DNA of 64,000 nucleotides. Source: Phorcus lineatus. Taxonomy: Eukaryota; Mollusca; Gastropoda; Trochida; Trochidae. This document shows, piece after piece, positions 1 to 11,478 of the stretch (its first letter is position 1; each line of letters begins with the position of its first letter). The stretch lies in assembly GCA_921293015.1 (NCBI GenBank), contig OV121098.1, positions 9,647,016-9,711,015 of the forward strand, written 5' to 3'. The translations under genes were made by a program, and so were the position numbers. Under the pieces are notes generated by a model. That model was given only the letters and a program-made list of their open reading frames with translations. It made no database searches and was not told where the DNA came from.

Positions 1-620
1 GGAAAGATGGAACAGGGCTACCATTTACAAACCATACACACACAGGTCCCCACAATGATGGTATAGAATCAACTCTCATAAAGCTGACACACACAAGTCC
101 TCGGAAAGATGGAATAGGGCTACCTTTGGCGAAGCATACACACACAGGTCCTCAGAATGATGGTATAAAATTAACTCCTATAAAGCTTTCACACAAAGCT
201 CCTCGGAAGAATTGAAAAGATCTACAATTTACTGCCATAAACAAAGGTATGATAGGATAAATTTAACTCTCATAAAGCTGCCAGACACAAGTTAGAGTGG
301 AACAGAGTTACCATTTACAAAGTATATACACACAGGTCATCAGAATGATGGTATCGAATTAACTTTCATAAAGTTGTTATACAAAAGTCTTTGGAAAGAT
401 TAATAAAGAATTACCATTTAAAAATCATACAGGTCCTCAGATAGATTAAAGTGAATTATCTGTTCAAACGCTGTCAAAACAAAATAGACAGGTCCTCAGA
501 AAGATGGTATGGAATATTAATTTTCATAGAATGGAGTTACTATTTACAAAATACACACACAGGTCCTCAGAAAGATGCAATCTCATCTTAATAATACAGT
601 CACATAAAGGTCGCCGGAAA
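1..620. repeat. Degenerate tandem repeat, about 100-bp unit
   Basis: Units built around 'cacacacaggtcctcag' followed by 'aatgatggtat', then 'aactctcataaag' and 'cggaaagatggaatag', recur about every 100 bp, with two related half-units per period. For example, 'gaaagatgg' occurs near 2 and again near 103. Copies drift apart towards 600. The array enters from the left window edge. No coding signal is seen. Confidence 0.75.
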
Positions 621-1269
621 ATGGAATAAACATATACTTTACTACACATAAAAATCAACGGAAAACCTGTCGTTAGGTAGACACAATCAAGATATCAAAA
701 TATGCAATGAAAATAAAAGTCTTTAAACAATGACATGACGGTCATCGGAAAAACAAACCAACACTTACATCATCAGAATCATGACATCTAATCAGACCTA
801 TTTGCCTTCACTCTTTTCAAAATTATTTAGAATGTGATCTGTAACGAGAAGTATTTTCAAATAAATTCACATAAATTTAAGTATGAATTGATTGTATATG
901 TCAAGATGTTGCTCGCTGTAGGGAAAACTTTATTACTGTTCAAATGTTCAATCAGTTTTGTCTGCTTTCGTCAAGAATTCTTGACTTTCCTTCAAAGAGA
1001 GGACTTGCACAATTCAACACCTTATTCATTCCGAGGACTCAGCGCAGTGCATGATGGGAAGGGTCCTCACTTTGTAGTCCTCACAAGTCATGCAAGATCG
1101 GAAAAACACTATATCAATATTCAGACATCTTACACGGATAACAAAGTGATCATATAAATCGTTGATCCAAGGAGATTCATATATGTAAAAATCATGTCTC
1201 TGTCTCAGTCACAACTATGGGTCCTCGTTTTGATGGTTCAGGTACTAGGACCTCGTTTTGTAGCAAATA
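621..1269. other. Unassigned stretch
   Basis: AT-rich sequence between two repeat blocks. A 107-codon open frame at 834-1157 has no recognisable domain or splice context, and I do not call it a gene. Several 'ggtcctc' and 'tcctcac' motifs echo the tandem repeat to the left. Confidence 0.5.
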
Positions 1270-1298
1270 CGCGTATGTGTGTGTGTGTGTGTGTGTGT

Positions 1299-1333
<35 letters not shown>
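1270..1333. repeat. Compound (GT)n(CT)n microsatellite
   Basis: A GT run is directly followed by a CT run and a short GT remnant, a simple compound dinucleotide microsatellite of about 60 bp. Confidence 0.95.
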
Positions 1334-1334
<1 letters not shown>

Positions 1335-1335
<1 letters not shown>

Positions 1336-1489
1336 AGAGGAAGAAAGTGTTATAAACGAAATGTAGAGAGGAAGAGAGTGTTGTAAACGATATGTAGAGA
1401 GGAAGAAAGTGTTATAAACGAAATGGAGAGAGGAAGAGAGTGTTATAAACGATATGTAGAGAGGAAGAGAGCGTTATAAACGTTATGTA
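1335..1489. repeat. 31-bp minisatellite, five copies
   Basis: Five head-to-tail units beginning 'gagaggaaga' and containing 'gttataaacg', each exactly 31 bp with a few substitutions, start right after the dinucleotide array. Even length and low divergence suggest recent tandem expansion. Confidence 0.92.
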
Positions 1490-1799
1490 GAGATGTTTGA
1501 TCTGACATACCATGTGACTATGGGTGTTGGGTAGGCGGGGCTACTCTGACAGGTCAAAACGAGGCTGGAATCTTGATTGACAGGTACTTGTTGGTTGTTG
1601 CTGGTGATGTTGGTCAGATTGACATATTATACTGGAACTGTTGGGGGAGTGAACATTTTTGTGAAATATTCACATTGCTTATCATTGCAACTTATTTTTT
1701 ATTCAAATTTTTCAGAAAGATTATGCAAGCGTTTCTGCACAAAACTTTACCAGAAACTAGGATTGAAAATGTTATACTTCTTTAAGGGACATTTTAGAA

Positions 1800-2360
1800 G
1801 CTGGATTGATGAAGAACAAGTTCTTATTGATAGTCAACTTCTTTTGTTGCAACAAATCCGAGAACAGGGCTGCCAGAAGTTGACCCCATTCATCATCACC
1901 CTGTCATACGTCAGACCTGTCAGTTATCACATGCGCCTTCTCAAAAAACAAGCCAGATGAAATATCGTTTTAAAAAAGAGTTAATTCATCCCAAACCTAC
2001 TACATATCAACTGGAATGAAGAGCTGAGCGGCCGTGTCTATCACGTTCCTTACGATTGCAGAGAGAGTAACATTGGCGAAACGTCCCGCCCTCTTTGACA
2101 TGGATTTAAAAGAACACCAGACCCCAGTACAGAAAAAAAGATTCAAAATCCGATATATCAGACCACACCCAAGCCAACTCTTACGGCCGCATCCTTTAGA
2201 ATAACATCAGTATCCTAGAAGCCAAACATTCAGACTTAGAAAGACACTTGAAGTATTTAGTATTAAACACCTCAATTCCTATTTGAATACAGACCAAGGG
2301 TACATTTTCAAGCTAGCTTTTCGTCACCTCATTAGCAACAATAAGTAGTTATCCAACGTA
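1800..2360 (+). mobile_element. Penelope-like element fragment, GIY-YIG endonuclease region (fossil)
   Basis: Translated in its several frames, the plus strand shows the hallmarks of the C-terminal endonuclease of Penelope-like retroelements. There is a 'VYHVPYDC' then 'IGET' stretch, the GIY-YIG signature with its conserved glycine-glutamate, near 2035-2090. A 'LKEHQ' motif follows. Then comes 'ILEAKHSDLER' near 2215-2245, and then 'IKHLNSYLNTDQGY' near 2260-2300. These appear in the order known for the family. The copy is truncated and broken by several breaks, with no reverse-transcriptase part recognised upstream. Where the fragment begins is uncertain; 1577-1960 is open in one frame and may hold the linker. 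Confidence 0.65.
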
Positions 2361-2820
2361 CTTAATGGGGCTTCCATATCTGTTAACTCAAACTATCATA
2401 TCCTACACATTGACTTTTTTTCTTGTATGAACTACTCCAAACTGTAAATACTACTTTGGTATATGTACATCGAACTAGTTAATTGTAAAGCCCCATCTCA
2501 TGAATGTTTATATATGCCTTCACGGAATCATTTGTTTGATAACAATGTATTATCGACACCGAAACGTTGCATTTCGTCTATCCATAATGACCTGCTCTTC
2601 TTCAATATATGTTCTCTATTATAACGTTTATGATCCTTTTTTATTTACTTTTTTCCTTCATGAATACAGTTTTGAACAATGAAACAGAAATAAAAATTAT
2701 TGTAAAATTGTTTTTAAAAACCTGTGCAATCCCCTTAACATAATCTCAAAACGTCATGTTTCATTAACAGTCTTTGTGATTCCATTAATTATTGAATGCT
2801 GCGACGGCAAAATGTATAAC
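2361..2820. other. Unassigned AT-rich stretch
   Basis: Probably the 3' untranslated tail of the Penelope-like fragment, merging into the intron or downstream region of the minus-strand Ig gene. No gene is recognised. Confidence 0.35.
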
Positions 2821-3126
2821 CTTGTACGACGAGGTTGAGACTTTGTGATGTTCTGGTGATTCCCGAGATGAGAGCCTCACAGTTGTATGTTCCCTAATCT
2901 ATCAACTGGACTCTCTGAGACCATACGCTGACAGTAACCACACTCTCATTATCTTGTCTAATGTAGGAGATAACTCCCTTACTAACTGACTGTCCATCTC
3001 GTCTCCAGCTGATGTTAGAACGGAGTACAGTGGGGCTGGTCTCGTACACCAGGGTTATGTCTGTGCCTTGTGTTACGTATAGGTCGGAAGTTGTAGCGTT
3101 AAGGAGTGTCACACTCGTCAGAGGAA
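2821..3126 (-). pseudogene. Ig-domain exon of a secreted protein, with in-frame stop
   Basis: On the minus strand a 306-nt exon lies between an acceptor (ttacag, exon from 3126) and a donor GTTATA after 2821. It enters and leaves in phase 1, the usual symmetry of Ig-domain exons. The product reads as one Ig domain: 'TQGTDITL' B-strand, 'ISWRRDG' with the core Trp, 'ESVVTVSV' E-strand, then 'GTYNCEA' with the F-strand Cys. Two things are odd. The B-strand Cys is replaced by Tyr ('TLVYE'). A TAG (2894-2896) sits inside the usual D-x-G-T-Y-x-C motif, so the domain would be cut just before its second Cys. It fits downstream of the phase-1 signal-peptide exon at 4347-4407. Probably a decaying immune-type or adhesion protein; a sequencing error or a polymorphic null is also possible. 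Confidence 0.72.
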
Positions 3127-3389
3127 CTGTAATTTTGAACAGAATTGAGAAGTGTAATCAAATTCCAACACAATGTTAGCATTCTTATTGTACACCAGTC
3201 AATGTGACATCACTGCAAAGAGTCAAAGTAGGATTCTGCCAAGGGAATTTCATAACGTACTAGTTACAAGAACAGTCTAGTGTCAAAACATACTAGTTAC
3301 AAGAAAAGCAAAGTCAGAACGCAGCTAGTTGATTTCAAAACGAAACTATTATCATAAGTAGATGATAACTTTTTTCAATTTATCATAAT

Positions 3390-3610
3390 AATGATAATGT
3401 GGATATCTGTATTGCGCCTTTTCCACGTCTTAAGACATGCTCAAAGAGTTTTGTACATCATTACCCTGAGGGACGTGTAATTTCAAAGCTGCTACTTAGC
3501 ACTAATATTAATACTAACCCTATATACAGATACCCATTCTAACAGCTGTGTGAACTGATATGGATGAAGAGCCTTGCCTAAGGACACAACACAGTTTTGG
3601 ACGCAAGTCA
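3390..3610. repeat. Old interspersed repeat of widespread metazoan type
   Basis: The stretch carries 'ttgcgccttttccacg', 'catgctcaaagag' and 'agccttgcctaaggacaca'. I know this combination from memory as a common, old interspersed repeat in many invertebrates. Only one diverged copy is present, with no clear ends, so its class stays open. Confidence 0.4.
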
Positions 3611-4346
3611 CAAATATTTGGTGTCTCCACCAATTTCAATCGTTATAGTTACACTAAAATAGCACCCTGCTTCGTTGATTTCAAAACACTTACTTCTTAA
3701 TAACTAATATAGTGACTAGTGATTAATATTGCAAAAGCACACACCGAAATTAGCGCTACTTGTATTTTTCAGCTAAGGTGGCAAGTTATGAAATAGCTCT
3801 GTCTTAAATAAAATAAGGTTCATCTTTTCAAATAAGATGATATTAATGAGAAAATACCTGCTCTTGTTACTTCCAATTATTACTTTCTCGTTGACGATAC
3901 CGCAGTTTTATAAATCTACTATGATGATATACATTGTGTCATAACATCGCGTGCTGATTAACGTCACACTCTTTGAGTACAACGTCACTATTTTCGCATC
4001 TTGAAAGCAGCGGATAATTCCGCCGATAATCATGCTCTCTATTTGATATAAATGTACGAGTTAAAAATAAGATACTGAACTCCATCCTGTTTTTGAAACT
4101 TTTCATGACATTCATGCAACAATTTATTTTAAAACGACACTTTATGATAAGTCATCTGTGACACTATGGGTTATGGCATGATGTTTCCTCTGCAAAATAT
4201 GATACTCATCTCTCTACTCAATAGCTAGTCCAACGAGACGAGAGAATGAACACTTCAGGAGTAAAATCGCAGTCGCATTGTCTATCTCATACATGCAAAA
4301 ATCCAATGCTAAGTTTGAAAAACACTTTACCATGGAAGATACCCAC

Positions 4347-4407
4347 CTTTTGCCGTACAGCAGCCAAGAACGAGAACAAGAAACTCAATGCATACAGTTT
4401 TCAACAT
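4347..4407 (-). CDS. Signal-peptide first exon of Ig-type secreted protein (left palindrome arm)
   Basis: Reading the minus strand from ATG at 4407 gives 'MLKTVCIEFLVLVLGCCTAK', a textbook secretion signal: a charged start, a hydrophobic core, then small residues for cleavage. It ends after one extra base at a strong donor, G|GTGGGT (4347/4346). That phase 1 matches the acceptor phase of the Ig exon at 3126-2821 on the same strand, 1.2 kb downstream, so the two are likely exons 1 and 2 of one gene. The surrounding 200 bases are copied with almost no change in the other palindrome arm. The protein would enter the secretory route; its role is unknown, and Ig domains suggest binding. Confidence 0.68.
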
Positions 4408-4757
4408 CTTGCAAGTAAGATGAATTCTGCGTTGAATTCTGTTGGAGTTTTTTGTTGATTCTTGAGTTTAATCTGTTCAGCATGAAATTGGTACAGACGG
4501 TACAGTTCAAACAGCTTCCATCTCTCAGGCCGTACATGTCACGTTAATCGGTTTGGTTGTGATCTTGCTTATGACCTAGCGAGAGGTACACTTTCTAAAT
4601 AAATACAAAAGAAGGCGTTTTATGATTTTATTGTTTTATTTCTTAAATCATCATTTATTAAATCAACAGACAATTAGCATTCTAAATCTAGCCCATTCTT
4701 ACTCTACTCTACTTAAACTCCCAGCTTTTATTAAGCTTGTGCATCCCCTTTTTAATT

Positions 4758-4922
4758 AAGAAATAAAGGTCGCTCTGTTTTCTAATAAAGTATAGTTTTG
4801 CCCTGAACTATTATAACGCTAAAGCGAGGGGACTACCGTCCTCGTGCTTTAACTATAATAGTACAGAGAAAAAACTATACTTTATTATAAAACACATTAG
4901 GGTAGTGCGAACTTTATTTCTT
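4758..4922. mobile_element. Foldback MITE
   Basis: The ends 'aagaaataaaggtcgc' and its near reverse complement fold into arms of about 70 bp sharing 'aataaagtatagtttt' and 'actattata', with a short loop. There is no coding capacity. It lies inside the block present only in the left palindrome arm. Confidence 0.7.
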
Positions 4923-4999
4923 TTCTTAGATGCTAAAATAATCTATAGGAGGACCACTTTGAATTCAATAATCTCGAAATAAAATATAGTGTTTATGTT

Positions 5000-7231
5000 T
5001 CATCCCAACTGCGGATCCGCCCCATCTTAAGATGGGACGCGTCCCAACTTGGGATTACAAGTTGGGACGTCCCATCTTGAGATTGGACGGGGGATACAAA
5101 ACATGTTAATAATATTCATATTTTATCATGATTTGTGTCAGTATAACATGTTTTTAGATAGTTTTGTTATATTCTTTTCACACCTACGAAGACAATTTGA
5201 TTTGATCTTCATTTACTTCACTTTTTCACTCGGTTTCATATGTTATCGAGTACGAAGGATTCTACACTACTCAAACATTTATTTAAAGTCACATTTGATT
5301 ACTGATTGAATCACAATTGTTAAGCGACATAACAAAATCAGATCAATGTATTTATTTATATTTAGATAATAGCTTTCAGCATTTTTCAAACATGCGTGCG
5401 TAGATCGAACAGCTGACATCACAGAGACATCTTTGTATCTTAGTTTCTTTACAAAAAGGTGGTATAAACTATTAACAATCAAAGATATGAAGTTATTCTA
5501 ATACAGATCCAAATTTTACAATACTAGTGATAAATTGCTTTTTTAGAAATATATATTTAAAAATCGTACCTGATGCAGAGAAATGAATAATCCATGCAAA
5601 AACCATCTATTAACAGAAATTAAGGTACTCTCCATCGTTACAATGCAGCACTGAATAGACTGAATATGTTAATGTGTCACCTTGGCGTGACAGAAAACGG
5701 ATGATTGGGCACCTATTTGCCCACCGTGGGTAGTGTTAGGCTAAAACAACATATGGAGACACAAAAAACCCATGTTGTTTTAACAAATTATTATCTTGTT
5801 TATCTACTTGGCGACTTGGTTGATTGTATCAAATGTAAAAGAAATTAAAAATTCCTATTATCGAAATCTGGTTCCCCAACATTTTAGATATTTTCAACTA
5901 GTGCCAACCGTAGGGGTGAATATTCCCTCGTAACTCATATCAATATACTAAAATCTATCTTAACGGCGTAATATCTTTGTCACAGAGTGTTAACGAATTC
6001 CTAATAATATATATTCATCATTTCGAAATGATACCAATCGATTCTAAAGCTCTTTCCTTAAATTTGTAAAAAAAATGTAAGGTAAACAAAGCTTAGTATA
6101 AATTTGAGTTTAGTAAGAATAATTGCAAATGTATAATTCCACCTTTGTACTTGATATCTAAAACGTTTTATGTTTGTTTCAGGAAAAGAACTTATATAGG
6201 CATTTTCTGCCTGTTTGCTAATCCTTTTTCCTTTTTGAATATATATTCTGAATTTTGTGTATTGTGTTTTATTGAAATAAAATAACGTTTAAATCATAGT
6301 ATTATACTTACTGACAATTATATGATTACACATATTGCATATTTTCACACAATGAAATATTGAATATTTTATAATAAGCAATGACAGTTTCATTTTCAAA
6401 TTTGTATAAGCAATAAAAATATGAATCATTTAGTCCTCTGAAGATATTACATTAGTACGTGTATGTCTCGGTATATGTCTCAGGTATAACTCGATAAGTG
6501 TTAGTATATCGATAAAACTTCTTTGATGTGTATTTACAAACTTAATGCCTTTATTGCGGGAGGGGGGGGGGGGGGGGGATTTTAAGTACCATATTTAAAG
6601 ATAACAAAACGATTATTTAAGTAAACTTTCAGCTGTAAAATAACAATATTACACTGAAATGTAATTCTTCCCTCTCACCTACTCATCTTATTTGACTTAT
6701 GTACGGATCAGTTGATTAACGTATTAATAGTATGAACACACAACAATTCTCTCAATTCAACGCTTCTAACAGGCCTAGATAGACGCTTGTACATATAAAA
6801 ACAACCTTTAAACATTGATCAAAATCGGGCTAAGTAGAGAAATAGTAGAATAATTTTTCTCAACTCTGTTCCATGGTTTGTGTCAAAAAATCTTGTGAAG
6901 GTAAACAACGCTTTTTAATTAACTCAAAATCAACAAACTCCCTTTATAATCTTCTTGTAGTATTGATAAGAAATGATTTGAAATATTGGATTTCTAAATT
7001 ATCATGTATAAATTGCCTTTGCAATATTGAATATCTGAACGTATTGTGCTGCAACTGTACATCGTATTTGCTTGGTTTTGTGTTGTATGTTGGATGGTTT
7101 CAAAATATAATTTTTTTTTGAGCTTGACATTATAATCGTTCTGTTAATGAAAAAACATTTTGAATATATTTAGTGTGGCAAAACAACTTTCATCGAATAA
7201 TAATACAATAACAATAAACATAAACTTTTGT
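5000..7231 (+). repeat. Repeat family X, copy 1
   Basis: The segment beginning 'tcatcccaactgcgg' is collinear with 20526-22860, with scattered indels; the far copy has about 200 bp more near its end. The start is a cluster of short palindromes (cccatcttaagatggg; tcccaacttggga). A related inverted motif, 'cgtcccatctcaagat', lies at about 7815-7830 and could mark the other end. A third, partial and inverted copy occupies 7864-8644. No long coding frame is present. It is probably a non-autonomous DNA element; the class is unknown. Confidence 0.7.
6554..6579. repeat. Poly-G run
   Basis: A run of G broken by a single A in the palindrome 1 spacer. The related copy at about 22013 has only 'cggggggac', so this is a local expansion or a sequencing-prone site. 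Confidence 0.9.
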
Positions 7232-8722
7232 TTTTCCACCCACCCCACACCCATTTCTGAACTACCAAGCAGGTATGTTTGCCATTTGCATCACGACACT
7301 GATCAGATCAGGTTCGATCGAAAATATGAGGCGGCATAACTGGATTTATTTACTCGACATCTTATAAGCATTGACGGAACGCCACTTATAGGTTAGTGTT
7401 TGTGAATAATGTTTATAAGTACATTTGAATCTTGCTTAACGGAACGGTTTATGTGTAAGAAATTGAACTGATTACAAGGCATTAGATTAGCATTCTTGGT
7501 GTTCACTAAGAGTAGGTTTCGAGTGTATAATTGAACGTAATTTCCTTTTTTTATTTGCTTAACATGCTGTCATAATAAACAATATTTGAGAATATAATGA
7601 AATAATTTATAAAATTTCGTATAAGAATTACTTTTGAAATCGTATTTGGCTATGATGAAAGACTCGTATGCGATGCCAATAAGTCATTGAAATCAACATA
7701 GAATCAAAATATCTTTCTATGTCCTTAAAGCGCTTATCTAAATGATACATTTTATCATGTTATTACTAAATTCAACATTAGAATAAGAATATTATGAACA
7801 TGTTAAAGTATCCGCCGTCCCATCTCAAGATTAAGGACATCCAAAGATATTTTGATAATATAATAAGCTTTGTTTACCTTACATTTTTTTTACAAATTTA
7901 AGGAAAGAGCTTTAGAATCGATTGGTATCATTTCGAAATGATAAATATATATTATTAGGAATTCGTTAACACTCTGTGACAAAGATATTACGCCGTTAAG
8001 ATAGATTTTAGTATATTGATATGAGTTACGAGGGAATATTCAACCCTACGGTTGGCACTAGTTGAAAATATCTAAAATGTTGGGGAACCAGATTTCGATA
8101 ATAGGAACTTTTAATTTCTTTTACATTTGATACAATCAACCAAGTCGCCAAGTAGATAAACAAGATAATAATTTGTTAAAACAACATGGGTTTTTGGTGT
8201 CTCCATATGTTGTTTTAGCCTAACACTACCCACGGTGGGCAAATAGGTGCCCAATCATCCGTTTTCTGTCACGCCAAGGTGACACATTAACATATTCAGT
8301 CTATTCAGTGCTGCATTGTAACGATGGAGAGTACCTTAATTTCTGTTAATAGATGGTTTTTTGCATGGATTATTCATTTCTCTGCATCAGGTACGATTTT
8401 TAAATATATATTTCTAAAAAAGCAATTTATCACTAGTATTGTAAAACTTGGATCTGTATTAGAATAACTTCATATCTTTGATTGTTAATAGTTTATACCA
8501 CCTTTGTGTAAAGAAACTAAGATACAAAGATGTCTCTGTGATGTCAGCTGTTCGATCTACGCACGCATGTTTGAAAAATGCTGAAAGCTATTATCTAAAT
8601 ATAAATAAATACATTGATCTGATTTTGTTATGTCGCTTAACAATTCATGCTGAACAGATTAAACTCAAGAATCAACAAAAAACTCCAACAGAATTCAACG
8701 CAGAATTCATCTTACTTGCAAG

Positions 8723-8783
8723 ATGTTGAAAACTGTATGCATTGAGTTTCTTGTTCTCGTTCTTGGCTGCTGTACGGCAAAAG
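8723..8783 (+). CDS. Signal-peptide first exon, inverted duplicate (right palindrome arm)
   Basis: The plus strand from ATG 8723 encodes the same 20-residue signal peptide as the minus-strand exon at 4407-4347, and ends at the same donor G|GTGGGT (8783/8784). The arm stops at 9494, before any Ig exon, and no phase-1 Ig acceptor is seen in the next few kb on this strand. It is therefore an orphan first exon, with its copied upstream region, facing away from its sister exon (head to head, 4.3 kb apart). It could drive a chimeric or non-coding transcript, or be silent. The perfect exon is either recent or held by selection or gene conversion. Confidence 0.6.
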
Positions 8784-9583
8784 GTGGGTATCTTCCATGG
8801 TAAAGTGTTTTTCAAACTTAGCATTGGATTTTTGCATGTATGAGATAGACAATGCGACTGCGATTTTACTCCTGAAGTGTTCATTCTCTCGTCTCGTTGG
8901 ACTAGCTATTGAGTAGAGAGATGAGTATCATATTTTGCAGAGGAAACATCATGCCATAACCCATAGTGTCACAGATGACTTATCATAAAGTGTCGTTTTA
9001 AAATAATTTGTTGCATGAATGTCATGAAAAGTTTCAAAAACAGGATGGAGTTCAGTATCTTATTTTTAACTCGTACATTTATATCAAATAGAGAGCATGA
9101 TTATCGGCGGAATTATCCGCTGCTTTCAAGATGCGAAAATAGTGACGTTGTACTCAAAGAGTGTGACGTTAATCAGCACGCGATGTTATGACACAATGTA
9201 TATCATCATAGTAGATTTATAAAACTGCGGTATCGTCAACGAGAAAGTAATAATTGGGAGTAACAAGAGCAGGTATTTTCTCATTAATATCATCTTATTT
9301 GAAAAGATAAACCTTATTTTATTTAAGACAGAGCTATTTCATAACTTGCCACCTTAGCTGAAAAATACAAGTAGCGCTAATTTCGGTGTGTGCTTTTGCA
9401 ATATTAATCACTAGTCACTATACTAGTCACTAAAATTAAGTTATTAAGAACTAAGTGTTTTGAAATCAACAAAGCAGGGTGCTATTTTTAGTGTCTGGAT
9501 TGTAGTGAATATCATGGTTGACAATAACTTTTATCGAGTAAGAGATAATCCCAAAGTCAACTAAAAAAGAATATGATACACTA

Positions 9584-10224
9584 CAGCTGCATACCGAAAG
9601 TTTGTTCACCTACCACTAAATCGTAGTGCAAATATCATGTAATTTGGGTTTCGTTTCATCGTCAATAGAATAACTTCAGCAAAACCGACAATGGATCACC
9701 CACTGTCCATGCTCCATGGTCCATGAGTGTAATAGCCATTCTTGAACTCATTTTGGGATCGTCTGATCTCTCATGCAAAAATTCGAATTTTGGCATATTG
9801 ATATAGACAGAAGGGGTCATATTTTCGAAATTTCGATTTTGTTAGATGTCAAATGAAATGCTCCATATCGACTCTCTCAGATTACAGCGAAGCTAATCAC
9901 ATCGACTTTGTGCTAAGGAACAAACGTGACCAATTTTTAATGATGTTGATGACTTAAAAAGGATGTTATTGGGGAAAATAGAAATTAGAGTTTTTTGAAT
10001 TATGACCCCTGGTCACTTCAATGGCCTGCCAAAACTGTTACGGGTAATTGTGGGGGTACAATAAATATTTGCCTTAAAGAAGAATGGATCTGCATATCTG
10101 TATTGAAAATTCAATAATATACGTTTCTTTCTCGCGACGCTACGATACCTCAAAGGCATCTTAAATTATATGATATTTGCACTATTATATTCAGGTATGT
10201 GAAAAAACTTTTGGCATGCAGCTG
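9584..10224. mobile_element. Tc1/mariner-type MITE, 641 bp, left arm
   Basis: Terminal inverted repeats of about 64 bp begin 'cagctgcat' and include 'gtgcaaatatcat'. They are flanked by TA on both sides, the target duplication of Tc1/mariner elements. The 'tgccaaaagttt' motif next to the tip also fits Tc1-like ends. There is no transposase inside, so it is non-autonomous. Confidence 0.8.
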
Positions 10225-10542
10225 TATACATTTTAGCAGTAACTATGCAGACCTTTTTCTGTTCGAGGTATAGATTTGGTTATATTTGATACTTGATATT
10301 TAATATTGATAAGATTTATGTCCACACGAATAATAAACAAATAGTTAAACAAGAAATGAAGGAAGTTAGTATGAATAGAAATTACAATTCTAAAACATAT
10401 CTTCGAAGCATAAGTAAGATTATACAAAGGTAAGTATTAAAATATTTACATAGTTGAAACAAGCATCACATAAAAAGTATGAATGTCTGTGTTTATTTTT
10501 TGCTTTCCTTGTAAGTGGCGTTTTATAAATATCAACTTAAAC

Positions 10543-10773
10543 GAAAGTAATTGTTTTCAACAATGGAGGGAAGTTAGCCAATAACGAAACATGGTTCTAT
10601 AAAGGAAATAGACTTGAGACAACAACCTCATATAAATACTTAGGTGTACATTTTACGAATCATCTTTCTTGGTCAATACACATATCACAGGTATCTATGC
10701 AAGCACAGAAAATATTGATAGGTATCATAAAATACATAGATATGTTTGGTGTATTGTCTTATAACTCGTTTTT
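10543..10773 (+). mobile_element. LINE reverse transcriptase fragment (left arm)
   Basis: The plus frame reads 'KVIVFNNGGKLANN', 'WFYKGNRLE', 'YKYLGVHFT' and 'LSWSIHISQ', then 'GIIKYIDMFG'. This is the conserved thumb-side region of molluscan non-LTR reverse transcriptases, just after the polymerase core. The frame is intact here but is cut off where the palindrome arm ends. The inverted counterpart at 14561-14791 continues into the rest of the LINE. Confidence 0.8.
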
Positions 10774-11329
10774 ATTGGTTACTTTCAGGAAACTGTACCG
10801 AGTGTTGTTTCTTTAATGCAATATACCGATAATACTGCGTATCCTTAATCGTTAGTGCTAATCTACTTTTTAAAAATTCTCAACCAAAAGATATTTTTTT
10901 TAAATCCAGTTACCAAAGACCACATTTTTTATAAAGTGTAGTTGCAGGGATATGATAAGCTGAGGCAACAATTACCTATTTTCTCTATAGAGATAAGAAT
11001 GAACACTTGAAATAGTTTTATTTTACGATCGACCGCTTCCTTTGATTATTGTCGTTGAGAACTGACTAGTCCATGTGTAATCACATCAGAATCGTAAGTG
11101 TAATGAGGCAATGCTGTAGACAATAAGATTGTGCCGCTATGACGATGGCTTTGATTGCGTTCGCAGCCTTGTTTTCGTTATCAAAATGGCGTCGCGCGAA
11201 TAAGGTCTGTTAAAAAGGACGATATGTAGTTAATAAACACGTACTTGATTAGGGAATCGCCTCAAATGATTTTGACTAATTTTGGATCACGAAACTGCTC
11301 CTCAAAATCATTCCCAATATAGAAAGGGA
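10774..11329. other. Unassigned stretch
   Basis: AT-rich spacer of palindrome 2 without repeats or coding signals that I can recognise. Confidence 0.5.
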
Positions 11330-11478
11330 TCGGAAGAAGGAAAGGATGAGGGATCATGCGGAAAGAAAGGCATCGTGAGAGATAAAAGACAGAACGACTC
11401 GAAGTTGGTCTGGCTTCTACCCGTCGACCTGTCCTTCCCGGGTCCCTACCAGGAGCGTATAGACTCCGGCTGGCATTG
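11330..11478 (-). mobile_element. SINE-like family B fragment
   Basis: On the minus strand 'ctcctggtaggga' leads to 'cgggtagaagccagacc' and then 'tatctctcacgatgcc' with 'tttctttccg'. These match in order the fuller copies at 27014-27301 and 48744-49055. This copy lacks the 5' start and has lost internal bases. Confidence 0.75.

Larger units (their letters stand above)
3651..9494. repeat. Large imperfect inverted repeat (palindrome 1)
   Basis: Left arm 3651-6095 and right arm 7864-9494 are reverse complements with only a few percent mismatch. Matching runs include the 'aagcagggtgcta' end and the 'aggtaaacaaagctta' inner end. The left arm holds 837 extra bases (4483-5319) missing from the right. 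The extra block is bounded by the 5-bp direct repeat aattg, and the right arm keeps one aattg at the joint. The spacer is 6096-7863. The arms carry a signal-peptide exon on opposite strands. The inner part belongs to a repeat family seen again at 20526-22860. Confidence 0.9.

Noticed and set aside
4246-4458. 70-residue plus-strand frame, repeated inverted at 8672-8884
   Set aside because: It is the antisense of the signal-peptide exon, which has an ATG, hydrophobic core, consensus donor and matching phase.
5279-5482. Minus-strand frame repeated inverted at 8478-8729
   Set aside because: Duplicated only because it lies in the palindrome arms; no domain, and the two differ in their ends.
3651-9494. 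CRISPR-like or phage-like interpretation of the inverted repeats
   Set aside because: Eukaryotic context, no short regular repeats with spacers, no phage genes.
10233-10427. 64-residue frame present in both arms of palindrome 2
   Set aside because: AT-rich chance frame next to the LINE fragment; not in the LINE reading order.
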